Shown: positions 33,552 through 42,025 of the stretch, in pieces
Numbering within the stretch: position 1 is the stretch's first letter
How the letters are laid out: every line of letters begins with the position of its first letter
Assembly (NCBI RefSeq): GCF_003815035.1
Contig: NZ_RKRK01000002.1
Location: forward strand, 961,618-1,025,617
Reading direction: 5' to 3'
Length of the DNA stretch: 64,000 bases
Origin: Abyssicoccus albus
Lineage (GTDB): Bacteria > Bacillota > Bacilli > Staphylococcales > Abyssicoccaceae
Position numbers and translations under genes: made by a program
The notes under the pieces: model-generated
What the model saw: the letters and a program-made list of their open reading frames with translations, nothing else
Database searches by the model: none
Told to the model about the DNA's origin: nothing

Positions 33552-34466
33552 TTATTTTAACGCTATGATTGCATCAACCATTGCATCAATAAATCTTTCA
33601 TCCGTATTTGGCATTGTTGGACGGTGATATGTTGCACCGACTTCATCACAGACAACCTTACACTCATAATCGTTATCATATAATACTTCTAAATGTTCAC
33701 ACACAAATCCAACAGGTGCATATATAAAATGCTTGTAGCCATGAGACGCATGTAAGTCTTTCGTTAAATCTTGAACATCTGGCCCTAACCAAGGATCTGG
33801 CGTATTGCCTTCTGATTGCCATCCTAGATGAGTATGTTGGCTATTTGTTTCTTCGTGTAAATATTGCATATTTTGCTCTAATTGATCTGGATATGGATCA
33901 TTATGTTCCTTAATTTTTTCTGGTAATGAATGGGCACTTACAATTAATGCTGTCTCATCATGCTCACTTTCTGGAATGTTTTGTAACGTTTCATTAATGA
34001 TATCAATCCAATATTGCTTGAACTTCGGTTGTTCATAAAAGCTTTCCACTGACTTTAACTGAATACCGTATTGATCACACTCTTCTTTCGCACGTTTATT
34101 GTATGAGCCAACACTAAAATTAGAATAATGAGGGGCTAAAACAATGGAAACTGCTTCTTCAATGCCATCTTCATGCATTTGTTTTACCGCATCTTCAATG
34201 AACGGCGTAATATGCTTTAACCCAATATACAATGCATACTCTTCACCAGTACGTTGATTTAATGCTTCAACTAAAGCTTGTGCTTGATTTTCTGTCGTTT
34301 TCGCCAGTGGAGAAATACCACCAATTGCTTCGTAACGATCTTTTAAATCTTGTAATGCTTCTTCACTTGGCTTACGCCCGTGACGAATATGCGTGTAATA
34401 TGGTTCTATATCTTCTTCTGTATACGGCGTACCATACGCCATCACTAGGAGTGCTTTTTTAGTCAT
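33552..34466 (-). CDS. hemH: Coproporphyrin III ferrochelatase
   Basis: 304 residues, normal for the monomeric Gram-positive enzyme. It has LLVMAYGTP at the start, [19 protein letters not shown] with the metal-contacting histidine, [12 protein letters not shown] and a C-terminal [16 protein letters not shown], whose Glu is part of the active site. It inserts Fe2+ into coproporphyrin III. It sits 22 bp downstream of hemE and 22 bp upstream of hemY. Confidence 0.95.
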   Translation of the reverse strand: MTKKALLVMAYGTPYTEEDIEPYYTHIRHGRKPSEEALQDLKDRYEAIGGISPLAKTTENQAQALVEALNQRTGEEYALYIGLKHITPFIEDAVKQMHEDGIEEAVSIVLAPHYSNFSVGSYNKRAKEECDQYGIQLKSVESFYEQPKFKQYWIDIINETLQNIPESEHDETALIVSAHSLPEKIKEHNDPYPDQLEQNMQYLHEETNSQHTHLGWQSEGNTPDPWLGPDVQDLTKDLHASHGYKHFIYAPVGFVCEHLEVLYDNDYECKVVCDEVGATYHRPTMPNTDERFIDAMVDAIIALK

Positions 34467-34488
34467 AATGTTTACCTACCTTGTCTAA

Positions 34489-35544
34489 TTATTGTTGTGT
34501 TGATTTAACGTGTGCAGAATAATCATGAACGAATTGACTGACACGCTTTAATGTAGCTGGTTGTACTTCAGGGAATACCCCATGACCGAGATTAAAGATG
34601 TATTGATTCGATTTCAACCCTTGATCTAAAATGGCTCTCGTACGTTCTTCAATGACATCCCATGGTGCTAATAAAATGGCTGGGTCTAGATTTCCTTGAA
34701 CCGTTTGAACGATACCACGATTTCGCGCTTCATCGATTGTTGTTCTCCAGTCTAAACCGACAACATCAATACCTGTCTCTTGCCATTCAATCATTTGATG
34801 ACTCGCACCAACACCAAACATAATGATTGGTACTGGGTGTGTCGCCTTCACTTCTGATACGATACGCTTCATGTGTGGCTGAATAAATGCCTGATAATCT
34901 TGAACATTTAACGCACCGACCCAACTATCGAATAATTGAATGAGTTTAGCACCTGCATCAATTTGAGCTCGTAAATAAGTAATCGTCATATCACTTAACT
35001 TCGTCATGAGTAAGTTCCATGCTTTTGGATCTTTATACATAAACCCTTTCGTCTTGTTATAATTTTTAGACGGCCCACCTTCAATCATATAGCTCGCAAG
35101 TGTAAACGGTGCACCTGCAAATCCGATAAGAGGTACATTCAATTTCTCAGTCGTCAAAATTTTAATTGTATCAAGCACATAAGGAACCGCTTCATATGGA
35201 TTAAACGGTGTCAATTTCTCTACATCCGATAACGACTGAATCGGCTGATCGATGACAGGACCAATCCCTGATTTAATTTCAACATCCACCCCAATACCTT
35301 CTAACGGGGACATAATATCTTTATATAGAATGGCCGCATCTGTATTGTACTGCTCTACAGGTAATTGTGTCACGTATGCACATAATTCAGGTTGTTGAGT
35401 AATTTCAAACAGTGAGTATTTTTTTTTAATCTCACGGTATTCAGGTTGACTTCTCCCTGCTTGTCTCATAAACCATAATGGTGTATGCGTTGTTTGTTCA
35501 TTTCGTATTGCTTTTAATATTGTATCGTTAAAGTTTTGCACCAT
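34489..35544 (-). CDS. hemE: Uroporphyrinogen decarboxylase
   Basis: 351 residues from the ATG at 35544, chosen because GGAGG lies just upstream; the earlier ATG at 35562 would contain this RBS. The signature [17 protein letters not shown] carries the substrate-binding arginines, and [17 protein letters not shown] is the second family signature. It decarboxylates uroporphyrinogen III to coproporphyrinogen III. It is the first gene of the hem operon and diverges from the TRAP gene across ~135 bp. Confidence 0.95.
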   Translation of the reverse strand: MVQNFNDTILKAIRNEQTTHTPLWFMRQAGRSQPEYREIKKKYSLFEITQQPELCAYVTQLPVEQYNTDAAILYKDIMSPLEGIGVDVEIKSGIGPVIDQPIQSLSDVEKLTPFNPYEAVPYVLDTIKILTTEKLNVPLIGFAGAPFTLASYMIEGGPSKNYNKTKGFMYKDPKAWNLLMTKLSDMTITYLRAQIDAGAKLIQLFDSWVGALNVQDYQAFIQPHMKRIVSEVKATHPVPIIMFGVGASHQMIEWQETGIDVVGLDWRTTIDEARNRGIVQTVQGNLDPAILLAPWDVIEERTRAILDQGLKSNQYIFNLGHGVFPEVQPATLKRVSQFVHDYSAHVKSTQQ

Positions 35545-35681
35545 AAATCCTCCATGCTTCATTCTATTTATCTCTATTATTTTAACATATTAAATAGAAT
35601 GAGTTGTTTTCTATTTGCCAAAAGTCACAAAAATGTTCATAATTTATAATGAATATTACAATATATATTGGAGGCGTAAAA

Positions 35682-36182
35682 ATGAAACTACACTTGACAA
35701 GTGGGACTTACCCATACTTATCAAAAATTGCGGAACAGCATGAAGATGTTTTGCTTTATCTAGCAACAGGTAGAACACGTTTAATTCAAGAGAATGATGG
35801 TGAATCAATATTCACATCACCAACTTCGGCTGAAGTGATCCATTCTAACGGTCATTTATCTGATCAAGATTTTATTTATTACAATTACTTACCTGTTTCT
35901 ACAGATCATGAGTCAGCATTTAAGGAAAATGTTCAACAAGATATAGACACAATTGAATCAACGAATGCTTACCGTATTGCTAAAGTGTTAGATGATGATG
36001 CATATATTATTCTAGTATCATTTTCATCAGATGAGCTTGTGAAGCCTTTCGAAGAAAGTGCATTCTTCAATGAGTATTTCAACCATGACCATGCAAAACG
36101 TTTCAAAGGAACAGACTTGTTCCATATGAGTCAACATGTTGAAGTATTAAAACCAAATCAAGAAGAACATCTTGAATCATAA
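35682..36182 (+). CDS. traP: TRAP-family protein (antibiotic-biosynthesis-monooxygenase-like fold)
   Basis: 166 residues from the ATG at 35682 (TTGGAGGCG upstream), nearly the length of staphylococcal TRAP and of B. subtilis HmoB. It starts MKLHLTSGTYPYLSKIAEQH and the C-terminal half has FSSDELVKPFEESAFFNEYF, the ABM-type ferredoxin-like domain. TRAP was first named as a target of the RNAIII-activating protein, but that quorum-sensing role is disputed; the fold and the divergent position next to hemE would suit a haem-related role. It is followed by a terminator shared with ecsB. Confidence 0.85.
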   Translation: MKLHLTSGTYPYLSKIAEQHEDVLLYLATGRTRLIQENDGESIFTSPTSAEVIHSNGHLSDQDFIYYNYLPVSTDHESAFKENVQQDIDTIESTNAYRIAKVLDDDAYIILVSFSSDELVKPFEESAFFNEYFNHDHAKRFKGTDLFHMSQHVEVLKPNQEEHLES

Positions 36183-36183
36183 A

Positions 36184-36214
36184 TATAAGACCACTCGATT
36201 GAGTGGTCTTATTT
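36184..36214. terminator. Bidirectional terminator between traP and ecsB
   Basis: AAGACCACTC and GAGTGGTCTT with a 4-base loop; T-rich after the stem on the plus strand, weaker on the minus strand. Confidence 0.75.
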
Positions 36215-36216
36215 CG

Positions 36217-37434
36217 TTAATCAGAAAGCTCATAATATTGAGCGACTAGTTTCTTCGTTGTCACATAATACGTGTACACTAGAATCCCAATTGGAATGAG
36301 GATGTAATAAAACTGACTAGGATGGAAAATAACAAAAGCGACTAATAAGATAATGATAACTGCCATCATGATTTTAAAATAAAAACGTTTAAATTGTCTA
36401 ATCTGATCTCTTTCATCGATTGGCCATATTTCAATCCATTGACCGTAACGATGCTGCATAAACAGTTGAATGAGTTGTAATGCAATTAAATATACACAAA
36501 GCGTCACAACTAACGTGTCGACATGAACATTACGCACTAAATACATTACAATAACAGCTAACACGATCAATCTAATACAAATAAAGAGTAATTCTTTACC
36601 CCTTACCAAACTTCTAACATACACATATTCGAAAATAGTCAAAGGGCCCTTATTGCTAGGCGTTAATAACGAAACGATTGGGTCCAACCACTGTCTTCTT
36701 TTAACACGGAGACCTAAATGAGGTACGTCGACAAACATATTGATAAACTTATAATAAGATTCTTCAAGCTTCATCTCATAATCAATCAATGCTCCCCAAT
36801 TAACGAGCAGCTTTTTATGTTTAATCCAATACACTAAAGTAGAACATATCATGATACACACGCTAATGAACACGATAGATATCAACGTGTTATAAAATGA
36901 ACTTAATACAATTGTACTAACAACAATCACTTGAACCAAGTCAAATACGACACTGTAATGACCCGATATAATTAACAATGCTTTCATTAAGAGCATCAAA
37001 GTAGTCAGTATTATGATTAGTATTATGAGCAGTATAAACTGATAACCCGTTAACCCTTCTAACATCGCGAGCGGAGATAAAATGAGTGCAACGATTATCT
37101 TTCTAACGATTAATTTCTTGATAGAATCGACGATCGCATTATTGAAATAATCAGACATATGTTGTTCATAGGGTAGTAGATATAACATGTCAGCACGTTT
37201 CAAATACATTCTGATCGATTGTACAGAAACAAGTCCAATGATTAAACTTACAGCAATTCGTTGATATAGATGAGGTTCACCATTCTGTATTAGTTGTTGA
37301 TACCATAATAAAAATGCACCAAAACTAATAAATAAGAACAATAAAAAGTGACTATTGAAAATATATTTATTATATTGCATCGCTTGATTATTAAATTGTT
37401 TTTTACGCAGTTGATATAAATTACGACTTGTCAC
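36217..37434 (-). CDS. ecsB: EcsB, ABC transporter permease
   Basis: 405 residues with several membrane helices grouped in pairs, and the start NLYQLRKKQFNNQAMQYNKYIFNSH typical of EcsB. With EcsA it forms an ABC transporter of uncertain substrate; in B. subtilis ecs mutants show poor secretion, sporulation and competence and altered RasP-dependent intramembrane proteolysis. It overlaps ecsA by 4 bp (ATGA). The order hit, ecsA, ecsB is the same as in Bacillus. Confidence 0.88.
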   Translation of the reverse strand: MTSRNLYQLRKKQFNNQAMQYNKYIFNSHFLLFLFISFGAFLLWYQQLIQNGEPHLYQRIAVSLIIGLVSVQSIRMYLKRADMLYLLPYEQHMSDYFNNAIVDSIKKLIVRKIIVALILSPLAMLEGLTGYQFILLIILIIILTTLMLLMKALLIISGHYSVVFDLVQVIVVSTIVLSSFYNTLISIVFISVCIMICSTLVYWIKHKKLLVNWGALIDYEMKLEESYYKFINMFVDVPHLGLRVKRRQWLDPIVSLLTPSNKGPLTIFEYVYVRSLVRGKELLFICIRLIVLAVIVMYLVRNVHVDTLVVTLCVYLIALQLIQLFMQHRYGQWIEIWPIDERDQIRQFKRFYFKIMMAVIIILLVAFVIFHPSQFYYILIPIGILVYTYYVTTKKLVAQYYELSD

Positions 37435-38171
37435 GACTGACCCACTCCACTTGCAATATGAGCATACATTGCTTCAAGAGAATACCCTGCTAAATTTAAT
37501 TGTGCTCTTAATTCATCGATTGTCCCAAAAGCGACTTGTCGTCCTTCGTGTAAAATTAAAAACTTATTACAATAAGACTCAGCCGTTGCAAGAATATGAG
37601 TACTCATCAGTACTGCACGATCTATTCCTCTTTCTCTCTTAATCAAATCCAATAAATCTTGTATCGCTAACGGATCTAATCCTATAAAAGGTTCATCGAT
37701 AATGTAAATATCAGGTTCAACGATGAATGCACAGATAATCATCACTTTCTGCTTCATACCTTTAGAAAAATGAATCGGCAATACATCTATCTTATCACTT
37801 AACCGAAACACTTTAAGTAGTGGTTGCGCTCTTTCCATGCCGATATCAACAGGGATACTATACGCCATACACGTCATTTCAATATGTTCTTTTAACGTCA
37901 ATTCGTCATATAACACGGGTGCTTCTGGTATGTAGCTGAGGCGACTTCTATATTCACTTAAATCTTTTGAAATCGATAGGTCATTCAGTGTAATCGTTCC
38001 TTCTATCGGTGTTAAAATACCTAAAATATGTTTTATCGTTGTGGACTTCCCTGCACCATTCAACCCAATAAGTCCAACAACGTCACCGCGCTCAATGGTG
38101 AAATTAAGTCCTTCTATAATTTTCTTTCTATTGTATCCACCTGATAATTGTTCAACATTTAACAAACTCAT
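37431..38171 (-). CDS. ecsA: EcsA, ABC transporter ATP-binding protein
   Basis: 246 residues from the ATG at 38171 with AGAGGTG upstream; the track to 38222 lacks an RBS. Walker A is GLNGAGKST, the signature FSKGMKQKVMI, Walker B DIYIIDEPFIGLD and the switch histidine MSTHIL. It powers EcsB. It diverges from hit across ~107 bp. Confidence 0.93.
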   Translation of the reverse strand: MSLLNVEQLSGGYNRKKIIEGLNFTIERGDVVGLIGLNGAGKSTTIKHILGILTPIEGTITLNDLSISKDLSEYRSRLSYIPEAPVLYDELTLKEHIEMTCMAYSIPVDIGMERAQPLLKVFRLSDKIDVLPIHFSKGMKQKVMIICAFIVEPDIYIIDEPFIGLDPLAIQDLLDLIKRERGIDRAVLMSTHILATAESYCNKFLILHEGRQVAFGTIDELRAQLNLAGYSLEAMYAHIASGVGQS

Positions 38172-38278
38172 TGTGACACCTCTTTTATAGTTAATATATA
38201 ATTTCAAGTATAACCGAAACATTTGTCATACGAAATGATTTCACTCATAATAAGATTAACATGAAAGGTGGTTTTACA

Positions 38279-38692
38279 ATGTGTATTTTTTGTCAAATTA
38301 TTAATGGTGAAATTCCATCTAAAAAAATTTATGAAGATGAGTATACTTATGCATTTCTAGATATTGAACCTGTTAGTTTAGGTCACACACTAATTATTCC
38401 AAAGGTTCATGCAGAAACGATTTATGACCTATCTGCTGAAGATATGAAAAACTTTAGTCAATCCATCCCTAAAGTGGCAAAACATCTGAAAGAAACGTTA
38501 AATTGTGATGGATTAAATATATTACAAAACAATGGTGAGTATGCATTGCAATCTGTTTTCCATGTACATTTCCATTTGATTCCGAGGTATTCTGAACAAT
38601 TTGATGGTTTCGACCCACAATTTGAAACACCGTCCGATACAGATCCATTGTTATCAGATGAGATACACCAAAAGTTAATGATTCAAGATTAA
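38279..38692 (+). CDS. hit: HIT-family nucleotide-binding protein
   Basis: 137 residues from the ATG at 38279 (AAAGGTGG upstream). MCIFCQIINGEIPSKKIYED is the typical start, with CxxC; PVSLGHTLIIPKVH is in the middle; the active-site HVHFHLIP (H-x-H-x-H) is at ~100. HIT proteins hydrolyse adenosine phosphoramidate and related nucleotides. It is conserved next to ecsA in Bacilli. Confidence 0.93.
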   Translation: MCIFCQIINGEIPSKKIYEDEYTYAFLDIEPVSLGHTLIIPKVHAETIYDLSAEDMKNFSQSIPKVAKHLKETLNCDGLNILQNNGEYALQSVFHVHFHLIPRYSEQFDGFDPQFETPSDTDPLLSDEIHQKLMIQD

Positions 38693-38755
38693 TTAGGAAA
38701 GAATTGGGTATGTAGTAGTTATATACAATTAAACATGAATACGGAGGAATATAAT

Positions 38756-39130
38756 ATGAAAATGACTAACGTTCTACTTGGTGTTGTAATTGGTGCTGCG
38801 GGTGGTGCTGCCATATCAATATTGAATGCACCAAAATCAGGCGAAGACACAATACAGTCTCTTAAAAACACGAAGACTAAATCAGTGAAAAATATCGATG
38901 ATATTAAGTACAATGCATTGAGTATCAAAGATTCATTCATGCAATCGAAAGAAGAATCAGTTGAAACATTCCAATCATTAGGCGATGAAATTAAAACAAT
39001 GATTGAAAATTTTAAGCAAGATATCGAACCTAATATCAATAACATTAAAAAAGATGTCGAAGGTCTTCAACAAAATGGAGAAACGATTCAAAAAGAAGTG
39101 AGTGACATGACAAATATTAAAAAGAAATAA
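38756..39130 (+). CDS. YtxH-domain protein
   Basis: 124 residues from the ATG at 38756 (CGGAGG 8 bp upstream). One N-terminal membrane helix with small residues (NVLLGVVIGAAGGAAISIL) is followed by NAPKSGEDTIQSLK, the hallmark of YtxH-like gas-vesicle-related small proteins, and a long charged coiled coil. Such proteins are often stress-linked; the role is unknown. A terminator follows. Confidence 0.78.
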   Translation: MKMTNVLLGVVIGAAGGAAISILNAPKSGEDTIQSLKNTKTKSVKNIDDIKYNALSIKDSFMQSKEESVETFQSLGDEIKTMIENFKQDIEPNINNIKKDVEGLQQNGETIQKEVSDMTNIKKK

Positions 39131-39138
39131 ATTTTATC

Positions 39139-39173
39139 AAAGCTTGAAACCACATGGTTTCAAGCTTTTATTT
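39139..39173 (+). terminator. Rho-independent terminator
   Basis: AAAGCTTGAAACC and GGTTTCAAGCTTT with a short loop and following T-rich DNA. Confidence 0.88.
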
Positions 39174-39261
39174 GTTTCAAAAAAGATTAACCATTATAGC
39201 ATTGACTTATTGTAATAGGCGGCGCATAATGTGATACATAAATGGCTTAGGAGGTGTTTAA

Positions 39262-39810
39262 ATGTTTATTTGTGAACAATCAATAAACTTAAGACGCAAA
39301 ATTGGATTTGTAAGAATGACGTTGTTTAGTTTGCTATTAACCTTCTTATCCTTTTGTGTTTTATATGAAGGGTTCCTACTCTTGTCTGATGAACCATTAA
39401 CAGATCGTAATGCATTAATTTTCTTTATATCACTCATTGCAATATATCCGTTGCACAAATTATTGCATACGCTCCCATTATTGCGTCATTATAAATATTT
39501 AAATATCTCTTTCAATAACAAAAAATCATTATTCAACTTTATGAATGTTCGTGTAAAACGTCCAGTATTAATTTTTGAATATATTTTGGCTTTGATTACA
39601 CCTTTTTTGATACTTACCGTTGCGGTTATATTGTTGATTATTCCATTCCCAATGTTTGCGCATTACTTTATCATTATTGCTTCAATTAATTTAGGTATTT
39701 CATTGATTGACTTTATCTATGTTGCACACATTATTAATTGTCCTTATGCAACACATATCGATGAACGTAAACACGGTTTAGAAATTTTAATGAAGCAAAA
39801 ATTCAATTAA
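39262..39810 (+). CDS. DUF3267-family membrane protein
   Basis: 182 residues, RBS GGAGG before the ATG. Four hydrophobic segments are visible (~20-42, 50-66, 112-136, 140-160). YPLHKLLHTLPLL at ~65-77 stands where a zinc-metalloprotease helix would have HExxH (here H-K-L-L-H), and DFIYVAHIINCPYATHIDE lies in the last helix. DUF3267 proteins are membrane proteins resembling site-2 proteases, and the Glu is replaced here, so proteolysis is doubtful. It is located before prsA, as in other staphylococci as far as I recall. Confidence 0.7.
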   Translation: MFICEQSINLRRKIGFVRMTLFSLLLTFLSFCVLYEGFLLLSDEPLTDRNALIFFISLIAIYPLHKLLHTLPLLRHYKYLNISFNNKKSLFNFMNVRVKRPVLIFEYILALITPFLILTVAVILLIIPFPMFAHYFIIIASINLGISLIDFIYVAHIINCPYATHIDERKHGLEILMKQKFN

Positions 39811-39901
39811 CAATTATTCTTGCAAGTATATAGAATTGTTTGTCCATCATAAGGCAGTATGGTATATTGAATTTTGATAACAATTTAAAGGAGCGATCAT
39901 T

Positions 39902-40903
39902 ATGAAAAGACGCACATTACCCATCTTAATCACTGCTAGTGCATTGACACTTGCTGCATGTAATAACGATTCTGGTGATTCTAAAGATGGTAAACAAGCC
40001 GATAAAGGTGAAGTACTCATTGAGTCAAAAGCTGGTAAAACAACTACAGGAGACATTTTAGATGAAATGGGTTCTGATGCTATGGCTCAACAAGCATTCC
40101 AAATTACGATATCTGATATTTTAGAAGATAAATATAAAGACAAAGTAGACAAAAAGGAGCTTGAAGAAGAAGCAGACAAAGAAATCGAAAAATACGGTGG
40201 TAAAGAGTCATTCGAACAGTTAATGCAACAACAAAACCCAGGAATGACAGTTGATAGTTTTAAATCACAAAAAGTACAACAAGCATACCAACAACAACTT
40301 TTCGATGAAGAATTTGAAATTAGTGATAAAGAACTCAAAGAAAAAACTCAAAAAGCTTCACATATTTTAATCAAAGTGAAATCTGATGAGAAAAAACCTG
40401 AAGGGCAACCTGAAGATAAGGAAGCTTTATCAGATAAAGAAGCTAAAAAGAAAGCTGAAGATTTGTTAAAACAAGTGAAGGAAGACCCTAAAAAATTCGG
40501 TGAATTAGCTAAGAAACATACAATGGATGCTGGAACTAAAGAAAAAGATGGTAGTTTAGGATATGTGACTAAAGGTCAAACTGTAGAAGAGTTTGAAAAA
40601 GTTTTATTTAATACTGAAGAAGGTAAGATTCACGATGAACTAGTTAAAACAGACTTTGGTTATCATATTATTAAGCATGATAAAGAAGATGACTTCGATA
40701 AACAAAAAGATCAATTGAAAAATCAATTAAGACAATCACTGTTACAAGAAGAACCTAACAAAGTTAAAGATATTTATAAAAAATTGTTAGATGAATATAA
40801 AGTGGATTATAAAAACGAAGACATTAAAAAATTTGTCGAAGAAAAAATATTAGCTGATCAAGAACAACAACCGGCTGCACCTTCAGCTGAAGAATCTAAA
40901 TAA
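39902..40903 (+). CDS. prsA: PrsA, peptidyl-prolyl isomerase lipoprotein (foldase)
   Basis: 333 residues. The lipobox is LAAC with Cys20. A parvulin-type domain spans ~145-245: KASHILIKVKSDE, FGELAKKHTMDAG, GSLGYVTKGQTV and FGYHIIKHD. The flanking halves form the chaperone domain and are very rich in K, E and Q. After signal-peptidase II processing it is anchored on the outer face of the membrane and folds secreted proteins. The C-terminus (QQPAAPSAEESK) is low complexity. It is monocistronic with a terminator following. Confidence 0.94.
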   Translation: MKRRTLPILITASALTLAACNNDSGDSKDGKQADKGEVLIESKAGKTTTGDILDEMGSDAMAQQAFQITISDILEDKYKDKVDKKELEEEADKEIEKYGGKESFEQLMQQQNPGMTVDSFKSQKVQQAYQQQLFDEEFEISDKELKEKTQKASHILIKVKSDEKKPEGQPEDKEALSDKEAKKKAEDLLKQVKEDPKKFGELAKKHTMDAGTKEKDGSLGYVTKGQTVEEFEKVLFNTEEGKIHDELVKTDFGYHIIKHDKEDDFDKQKDQLKNQLRQSLLQEEPNKVKDIYKKLLDEYKVDYKNEDIKKFVEEKILADQEQQPAAPSAEESK

Positions 40904-40913
40904 TTTTAACATT

Positions 40914-40951
40914 AAAGCGATCAACACCACATGGTGCTGATCGCTTTTTAA
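40914..40951 (+). terminator. Terminator after prsA
   Basis: AAAGCGATCA-CACCA and TGGTG-TGATCGCTTT with a 4-base loop and TTTTT. Confidence 0.9.
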
Positions 40952-40966
40952 AGTATTGAACGCTAT

Positions 40967-41007
40967 TAGTTGCCAGTTTCACTCTCTTCTCTTCAATATG
41001 GCAACTA
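40967..41007. repeat. Single hairpin element related to the 52-bp array
   Basis: TAGTTGCCA and TGGCAACTA form a perfect 9-bp stem around a 23-base pyrimidine-rich loop, GTTTCACTCTCTTCTCTTC-like. Its left side TTAGTTGCCAGTTTC resembles TTAGTTGGTAGTTTC of the array at 30819-31037. It also lies between convergent genes (prsA, yhaM), flanked by separate terminators. Confidence 0.7.
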
Positions 41008-41009
41008 TA

Positions 41010-41046
41010 AAAAACCGAAGACGTAAAGAAGTGTCTTCGGTTTTTC
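41010..41046 (-). terminator. Terminator after yhaM
   Basis: AAAACCGAAGAC and GTCTTCGGTTTT form a 12-bp stem with T run on the minus strand. Confidence 0.88.
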
Positions 41047-41053
41047 TTAATGT

Positions 41054-42010
41054 TTATTCAAAATTGATTGAGCTAATATTTGGTTTATAAAATGAACGGT
41101 TCTCCAAACCGAAAATACGTTCAGTGTACTCTCCTTCACTGACTTTCATAAGATGTTTATCAAACATCTGCATTCTTGCATCAATATTATCTATGAAATG
41201 TATAATCTCTGCTTCTTGAATTAAAGGCAATTTAGGTGAACCATATTCAAGCTTACCGTGATGACTTAAGATAATATGCTTTAATAGTAATACTTCTTCA
41301 GTATCTTCTAAACCTAACTCTAACGCTGTTTGCGATATTTCATCATGCATGATTGAAATATGTCCTAGTAGGTTTCCTTCTAGCGTATATTGTGTCGCGA
41401 CTGCTCCTGTTAATTCTCTAATCTTACCCATATCATGTAAAATAATCCCCGAATAGAGTAATCCTTTATTTAACTTCGGATATATTTCACTTAAAGACTT
41501 CGCAATGCGTAACATTGTCACAACGTGATAACTAAGACCTCCAGCAAAATCATGGTGAAAACTACTTGCTGCTGGATATTTATAAAATGCTTCACGATGC
41601 TTACTTAATAATGTTCTTGTAATGCGTTGAAGTGGTGCATTCTGTATTTCTATGATATAGTCCATAATTTCTTGTTCTATTTCTTCAGGCGACATCGGTG
41701 CTGTCTCAACAAATTGTGATAACGAAAGATGATCCTCTGTTGTACTTAACCGATATTGTATAATTTTCATTTGTTTCTTTCCACGATAATCAATAATATC
41801 AGCTTTCACTTTGATAATATTTTGTGGTTGTAGCTGCTCTTTATCAGACGCTTCAATCGTCCATAGTTTCGCATCGATTTCCCCTGTTTTGTCACGTAAA
41901 TATAGCGTCATATATTCTTTCCCTTGATTCGTAACACCAAGGACAACACGATGAACTAAATAAAACGCTTCAACATGGTCTGTCGGTTGCAAATCTTTAA
42001 TGAGTGTCAT
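41054..42010 (-). CDS. yhaM: YhaM, 3'-5' exoribonuclease with OB and HD domains
   Basis: 318 residues. Residues ~15-85 form an OB fold ([25 protein letters not shown]). The HD phosphohydrolase domain (~160-290) has [24 protein letters not shown] with the HD pair, and [10 protein letters not shown]. YhaM (also called Cbf1) trims RNA 3' ends in an Mn2+-dependent way and is conserved next to yhaN/yhaO. It ends the minus-strand yhaO-yhaN-yhaM operon. Confidence 0.92.
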   Translation of the reverse strand: MTLIKDLQPTDHVEAFYLVHRVVLGVTNQGKEYMTLYLRDKTGEIDAKLWTIEASDKEQLQPQNIIKVKADIIDYRGKKQMKIIQYRLSTTEDHLSLSQFVETAPMSPEEIEQEIMDYIIEIQNAPLQRITRTLLSKHREAFYKYPAASSFHHDFAGGLSYHVVTMLRIAKSLSEIYPKLNKGLLYSGIILHDMGKIRELTGAVATQYTLEGNLLGHISIMHDEISQTALELGLEDTEEVLLLKHIILSHHGKLEYGSPKLPLIQEAEIIHFIDNIDARMQMFDKHLMKVSEGEYTERIFGLENRSFYKPNISSINFE

Positions 42011-42025
42011 TTAATTCCTCCTATT

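Noticed and set aside
35682..36182. Proven quorum-sensing (agr) regulator
   Set aside because: The TRAP name is kept, but the agr role is disputed and the fold is closer to haem-degrading HmoB-type proteins.
39262..39810. Active site-2-type protease in the DUF3267 protein
   Set aside because: The HExxH position reads HKLLH, lacking the catalytic glutamate, so I kept only the family call.
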